From Varibaculum cambriense (lineage in GTDB: Bacteria > Actinomycetota > Actinomycetes > Actinomycetales > Actinomycetaceae), in the NCBI RefSeq assembly GCF_002848005.1, contig NZ_PKHX01000004.1, positions 62,001 through 126,000 of the forward strand: 64,000 bases of DNA. The letters run 5' to 3'. This document shows positions 60,556 to 64,000 of this stretch, in pieces. The notes beneath the pieces were generated by a model, which ran no database searches, was not told the DNA's origin, and saw only the letters and a program-made list of their open reading frames with translations. The position numbers and the translations under genes are program-made. The number at the start of each line of letters is the position of its first letter. Positions within the stretch are counted from its first letter, which is position 1.

Positions 60556-60921
60556 AATATATCCCCTTTTAGGTGCATAGTATGCTATTTGCACGAATAA
60601 ATCAATGCTTTTCATGACAGAAGTAGTATTTAGAAATTACAGATAGGTTCGGTAGCGTCTTCGTCACAACGACTGCACGCAAGATCCCAGGGCAGCGGTA
60701 ACCACGGACATTTTCTGGGGATACTTTTAACGCAGAAAATCTACCATTGAGGGCGTGCGAGAGGCTCGAAATCCTCCCGCTTAACACGGTTTTTATACCG
60801 CTTAGTTCATATTATTTGTACTGTCAGCGATGAGGCTTTTAACTGTAAGTACCAGATACTCAAGCGCGCGTGTTTTGCACAATATTGCTGGTAAGTGCGA
60901 GAGGAAAGGAGTCGGAACGGA
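60556..60921. other. Divergent gap between antitoxin and LytTR gene
   Basis: 366 bases without a convincing gene. It should contain the antitoxin promoter on the left and the LytTR-unit promoter on the right, plus the second 20-bp repeat at 60734-60753. I found no clear palindromic operator. Two short reading frames here lack ribosome sites and family resemblance. Confidence 0.6.
60734..60753. repeat. 20-bp repeat, right copy beside the toxin-antitoxin locus
   Basis: AGAAAATCTACCATTGAGGG; identical to 59954-59973 except one T-to-A change, in the same orientation. It is followed by CGTGC, compared with GTGC after the left copy. Confidence 0.8.
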
Positions 60922-61395
60922 TTGAAATTCACGCTCACGATTGATCCCACCGTAACTGAAACTATCGTGACGGTAACGGCGCGGGAGGTCGATGCTGAGG
61001 TGCAGGCGATTCAAAGGCTCGTTTCCGGTAGCCTAGATAGTTCCTCCTCCCCCGCAATCGAGCGCCCGCTTCGCCGCCTCATCGGAACAAGTGGGAATGA
61101 CGCCACAGTGTTGGAAGTGCGCGCGATACTCGCGTTTTTTACTAAAAAGAAGGCGGTGTATGCCCACACCAGTAAGGGTGATTGGCGAATTAAAGCCCGA
61201 ATGTATGAACTCGAAGAATCTCTACCTGCAGGCGATTTCGTACGTATTTCGCAATCAGAAATCGTCAATATTGCCGCGATCAAAAAACTTGATCTTTCTT
61301 TCTCGGGAACGATCAGTGTGCAGCTAAAAGATGGCTCTCGCTATTACGTTTCCCGCCGGCAACTTCCAGCTTTTAAATCCAAACTCGGACTCTAA
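60922..61395 (+). CDS. LytTR-domain transcription regulator
   Basis: A 157-residue regulator. The N-terminal 60 residues (TIDPTVTETIVTVTAREVDAEVQAIQRLV) precede a LytTR DNA-binding domain that ends YELEESLPAGDFVRISQSEIVNI, KLDLSFSGTISVQLKDGSRYYVSRRQL. It has no receiver domain. Such regulators are commonly paired with DUF3021 membrane proteins, as here, and control that small operon. I start at the TTG at 60922, ten bases after AAAGGAG, where family-like sequence begins; a frame start at 60895 precedes this ribosome site. Confidence 0.85.
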   Translation: MKFTLTIDPTVTETIVTVTAREVDAEVQAIQRLVSGSLDSSSSPAIERPLRRLIGTSGNDATVLEVRAILAFFTKKKAVYAHTSKGDWRIKARMYELEESLPAGDFVRISQSEIVNIAAIKKLDLSFSGTISVQLKDGSRYYVSRRQLPAFKSKLGL

Positions 61396-61437
61396 CCCCC
61401 GCAGAAAACCTCTAACTCATACGAAAGGATAAAACCC

Positions 61438-61881
61438 ATGAAAACTAAAAAAATAGTTGATCTCACCCTGGTAGGGGCTTGCATTGGGATCATTATCGGC
61501 ACCAGTATTGAACTTATTTTCTCTTCTCTTTCCTCCTCTAGCTATTACCCTGGAGCTCCAGAATTCTTAAATACTTTTGGTAACGAAAACGTGGCAGTAC
61601 TAATTGAGCGGCTTATTTATGCAGCCTACGGCATCATTGGTAGCTTCGCGGGGTTGCTTTACCGTAACGAAACCCGACCGCTTATCCTCAATACCACCAT
61701 GCATTTCGGAATCATCCTTATCTGCGGGATCGCAGCTGGCAGCTACCTTAAATGGTGGGGCTCTAGCTTCGATATGCTCGGGGTAATCATCACCATAGTG
61801 CTTATCTATCTGCTGATTTGGCTGTTTAATTGGCTAGTAGCTCGCGCCGAAGTAAAAAATATGAACCAAAAATTGCGATAA
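61438..61881 (+). CDS. DUF3021 membrane protein
   Basis: A 147-residue protein with four membrane spans (about residues 9-30, 56-75, 86-104 and 112-134), the DUF3021 pattern. The short tail RAEVKNMNQKLR is charged. It follows the LytTR gene by 42 bases with GAAAGGA before the ATG. The LytTR-DUF3021 pair is known in Firmicutes and actinobacteria, where the membrane partner is thought to restrain the regulator. The signal sensed is unknown. Confidence 0.85.
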   Translation: MKTKKIVDLTLVGACIGIIIGTSIELIFSSLSSSSYYPGAPEFLNTFGNENVAVLIERLIYAAYGIIGSFAGLLYRNETRPLILNTTMHFGIILICGIAAGSYLKWWGSSFDMLGVIITIVLIYLLIWLFNWLVARAEVKNMNQKLR

Positions 61882-61896
61882 AACCTCGCCCCAGGA

Positions 61897-61926
61897 TTCC
61901 CGTTTACCCAAATGGGTAAACGGGAA
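61897..61926 (+). terminator. Hairpin after the LytTR-DUF3021 unit
   Basis: TTCCCGTTTACCCA and its exact complement, 14 bp, with a two-base spacer, 15 bases past the stop. It lacks a T-run on either strand. Confidence 0.6.
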
Positions 61927-62087
61927 AATCCAAAGCAGAGAATATGGTTTTAGGTGCCACTAAACTGGGCGGCTAGGCATGGCCACAAGCAGCGAGGTTA
62001 TCGGTCTACCCGGGATAGAAGCGGCGATCTATTTGCTGGAAACGTTCAGCTACTTTTCCGAGGTCGCGATAATCGCCCTCACGAAAA

Positions 62088-62582
62088 CTATCTAAGCACC
62101 AGCTGCGCACCTGTTGAACGGAACAACGTAAAGGTGTCGCAGTATTTTACGTCAAACGCTTTACAGACGTCAGGAATTTTTACTGATCTTCGAGAGTCAG
62201 GTTCTGGGCGCTCATTAGTTACTACCGTATATCCGTGGGCTGCAGCGAAGGCGATCAAAAATGGATCTGCACAGTCCGCAAACTTCTGTATCGCTGAATA
62301 TTTATATTTCTTACCTTCTGCCCAAGTTGCAATTTGATTGACAAAATCATAGATAGCTTGATCACCATCGATAGTAGTGAATATACCTTTGTGTGGCTTC
62401 AGCTTTACCCAATCTGCAAGTTCGTCATCCCCGGTAGTTAGTTCATCATAAACCGGTTTGATACTGCAGATTTTCCCGGTCATATAGCTACGCTCTAACC
62501 ATTCCCAAAATCCCGGAGCGATATCGAATCCGTAATACCGGTTTTTGGCTTCGATAAAAACATTACTATCCAGCACATACAT
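62088..62582 (-). CDS. PIN-domain protein (DUF4411 type), probable toxin
   Basis: A 164-residue PIN-fold protein. Asp5 in VLDSNVFIEAK, an acidic residue in PVYDEL, and the pair in ADCADPFLIAFAAAHGYTVVTNE form the metal site of PIN ribonucleases. Length and the SNVFI start match DUF4411. It starts at the base after the preceding stop (TAA then ATG), so it is translated together with the ImmA-like gene. ImmA/IrrE-PIN pairs are predicted toxin-antitoxin modules. No target is known. Confidence 0.85.
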   Translation of the reverse strand: MYVLDSNVFIEAKNRYYGFDIAPGFWEWLERSYMTGKICSIKPVYDELTTGDDELADWVKLKPHKGIFTTIDGDQAIYDFVNQIATWAEGKKYKYSAIQKFADCADPFLIAFAAAHGYTVVTNERPEPDSRRSVKIPDVCKAFDVKYCDTFTLFRSTGAQLVLR

Positions 62583-63746
62583 TTAACCCACCGCCAGCTT
62601 TTCAGCCAGGTTACGGAAAGTTTGAGGCTTTTTTGTGCCGAGCATCCGAAAGGCATCCCGATAAAGAGTATTCCCCTCCAAGGTAGAGACAATCACAGCG
62701 CGGGTAAAAGTAGGAGAGTTGCGCAGAGGGATAGTTTTATAAAAATCTCCGCCCCCGGTCTGTTTCCCCTTGCTTTCTCTTTCGGCTATCGCGCTCAGCT
62801 CCCGGTCATATAGTTCCTGATACTGGCTCCAGCTAAGAAAGTCGGCATCAAAAAGGCTGTGCAGCACCACCAAGACGCTGCAGCCGGCTTCTCGCGCAAG
62901 TTTAGTAACAGATTCTTCGGTGACCTTGGTAGCGCGCATACCCTCAAGAACATCCTTAGGAAGTAGGATCTCCCCCGCGAGTTGGTTACACCAGCGCTCC
63001 TCAGATTTTGCGCTATTGGAATCGTTGAGAGATAAATCCGCGTCAGACAACGCGCTATGGCCAAGCCAGATATGCCCTAGTTCGTGTAAAAGGGTAAAGA
63101 TTCTCGCAGAATAACCGTCAGCTCCATTGACAAAAATAAGAGGCGCAATCTCATCGCTTAAAGAAAAACCCCGGAACTCTTCGACACTCAGTTTTCTGTG
63201 AGTATTGTTTCCTACCACTCCGTTAGTAAGCACCAGGATTCCAAGTTTTTCGACCTTGTCGACTAGGTGACGATACAAACTGGACATATTGTCAATTCGT
63301 TTTCGAGAATCAAACCCAAAATCAAGGAGATCACTGATTTCGGCTGCTACTTCGCTCACGTTGTTATTCACGCCTACGGAACCTACAAAAGACAGTTTTT
63401 CTGCCCCGTTGCTTAGGGCGTAGTCGCGATACCAATCTTGGGTGCGTTGCGCGTTATAAATAGTGTCGAGCAAATCCCCGGAAGGCTGGCGAATCGCAGA
63501 GTCTTTAAGCGTCCGCATATCAGCTATGGGCAGGTTTTCCTCAGGAGGGGTATCAAGAAAAAGAAAAGCAAAAGGCGTATGAGTTTTGGCAGCGAATTTT
63601 TCTGCCTCCGTAAAAGTAGGAACACTAACGCCAGACATCCATTCAGGCAGCTTAGGAAAATTTTTTTCGAGGTCAGTGACGGTTTTCCCGCTACGTACCA
63701 AAGCCCACTCGTAAAGAGGGGGCGCTATACGCACTTTCGCAGACAT
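62583..63746 (-). CDS. ImmA/IrrE-family metallopeptidase with degenerate HTH N-terminus
   Basis: A 387-residue protein. Residues 1-65 look like the worn XRE-type helix-turn-helix domain common in this family (WALVRSGKTVTDLEKNF and PTFTEAEKFAAKTHTPFAFLFL). The zinc peptidase motif is LLHELGHIWLGH (residues 219-230), with the later ERWCNQLAGEILLP holding the third ligand region. ImmA/IrrE proteins cleave repressors or act as antitoxin partners. The ATG at 63746 has GGGGAG seven bases upstream, and a longer frame to 63788 lacks one. It precedes and abuts the PIN gene. Confidence 0.88.
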   Translation of the reverse strand: MSAKVRIAPPLYEWALVRSGKTVTDLEKNFPKLPEWMSGVSVPTFTEAEKFAAKTHTPFAFLFLDTPPEENLPIADMRTLKDSAIRQPSGDLLDTIYNAQRTQDWYRDYALSNGAEKLSFVGSVGVNNNVSEVAAEISDLLDFGFDSRKRIDNMSSLYRHLVDKVEKLGILVLTNGVVGNNTHRKLSVEEFRGFSLSDEIAPLIFVNGADGYSARIFTLLHELGHIWLGHSALSDADLSLNDSNSAKSEERWCNQLAGEILLPKDVLEGMRATKVTEESVTKLAREAGCSVLVVLHSLFDADFLSWSQYQELYDRELSAIAERESKGKQTGGGDFYKTIPLRNSPTFTRAVIVSTLEGNTLYRDAFRMLGTKKPQTFRNLAEKLAVG

Positions 63747-63871
63747 TGCACTTCTCCCCTCGCGCTTTAGAAAATGAACAAAACACACCAGACGGTTTCT
63801 ATTTTACTGACAACAGTGCCTACACGGCAGCTTTCGCCGTTTTTTAGGGCTGCAGATAATTGGTTCAGCCC

Positions 63872-63946
63872 CTAAAAGAGATCCGAGTGGGATCCGGTCA
63901 GTTATTTGCGAAACTACGTGGAGTACTTAATGGCATAGTGCGCCAT
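63872..63946 (-). pseudogene. Decayed second copy of the yafQ toxin gene
   Basis: Matches both ends of the toxin gene at 59996-60274, but codon 11 is a stop (frame reads MAHYAIKYST then TAG), and about 204 internal bases are missing. The surrounding sequence is also shared: TTCAGCCCCTAAAAGAGAT after the 3' end and TAATG at the start. It cannot make an active toxin. Confidence 0.85.
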
Positions 63947-64000
63947 TAGTCGTCTTCGCTAAGAGCGGCAGCAAATGCTTCACGGGCACTTGCGTAGCCG
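63946..64000 (-). CDS. Second DinJ-like antitoxin, C-terminal part at window edge
   Basis: Runs off the right edge. The visible end encodes GYASAREAFAAALSEDD, identical to the antitoxin at 60274-60555 although the DNA differs at several third positions. The conservation of protein over DNA suggests selection, so an orphan antitoxin may still be made. Only 17 residues can be judged. Confidence 0.75.
   Translation of the reverse strand, partial: GYASAREAFAAALSEDD

Noticed and set aside
61954..62337. 127-residue plus-strand frame overlapping the PIN gene
   Set aside because: It runs antisense to the conserved PIN active-site region and shows no family features.
63824..63845. Small hairpin ACGGC/GCCGT followed by T-run on the plus strand
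   Set aside because: The stem is only five bases and no plus-strand gene lies upstream for it to terminate.
1..64000. CRISPR arrays, tRNA/rRNA genes and insertion sequences
   Set aside because: I saw no regularly spaced repeats, no cloverleaf-like sequences in the gaps and no transposase genes, although short or degenerate tRNAs could be missed by eye.

Overview
The window reads as a chromosomal segment of an actinomycete (Actinomycetota) with base composition near one half GC, most like the Actinomycetaceae (a Varibaculum, Mobiluncus or Actinotignum relative; the genus is an inference). Evidence for the phylum: mycobacterial-type integration host factor mIHF, RbpA, a GarA/OdhI FHA protein followed by two MerR regulators, a HelY helicase, an Lnt plus polyprenol-phosphate mannosyltransferase pair, and an ImuA'-ImuB-DnaE2 cassette with an actinobacterial LexA box. 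No rRNA, tRNA or CRISPR array was seen.

Layout. 1-17.7 kb is a dense plus-strand housekeeping block: the end of mltG, aroE, a prepilin peptidase, aroC, an aroK-aroB fusion, a second shikimate-kinase-like gene, efp, nusB, pyrC, pyrF, mihF, gmk, rpoZ, coaBC, priA, fmt, rsmB, rpe, hisE, hisG. 17.7-24.9 kb holds a DUF3866 gene, a small membrane protein, helY, lnt, the mannosyltransferase and rbpA. 25-35.2 kb is one long minus-strand sugar operon (transketolase, RpiB-family isomerase, an unrecognised multi-pass membrane protein, an AraL/NagD-like HAD phosphatase, an FGGY kinase, an AraM-like glycerol-1-phosphate dehydrogenase homologue, araB, araD). It has no arabinose isomerase, and strong hairpins sit in several of its gene gaps. 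35.7-39.3 kb holds an NCS2 nucleobase permease fused to a degenerate OHCU-decarboxylase domain, and an AGCS amino-acid symporter.

39.4-47.9 kb, all minus strand, holds an Fbp/Afu-type ABC transporter, a GlpT/UhpT-family organophosphate antiporter, a two-component system, two MerR regulators and garA. The TCS genes lie directly behind the MerR gene, so cell-division/carbon regulators and the sensor system probably share a transcript. 48-54.5 kb holds purU, a Nei/Fpg glycosylase and two metallopeptidases (M13 PepO, M1 PepN). 54.6-59.9 kb is the complete mutagenic-repair cassette dnaE2-imuB-imuA' under a perfect LexA box.

59.9-64 kb is an accessory island: a YafQ/DinJ toxin-antitoxin pair, a LytTR regulator with a DUF3021 membrane partner, an ImmA/IrrE-type protease with a PIN-domain partner, and at the window edge a second, decayed copy of the YafQ/DinJ locus whose toxin is destroyed while the visible part of its antitoxin is intact.

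A recurring feature is genes with a TANNNT -10 element ending 6-7 bases before the ATG and no Shine-Dalgarno sequence, which suggests frequent leaderless transcripts. The best candidates for something undescribed are the araB-D-L-M-like operon with its unknown membrane protein and the permease-OHCU fusion.
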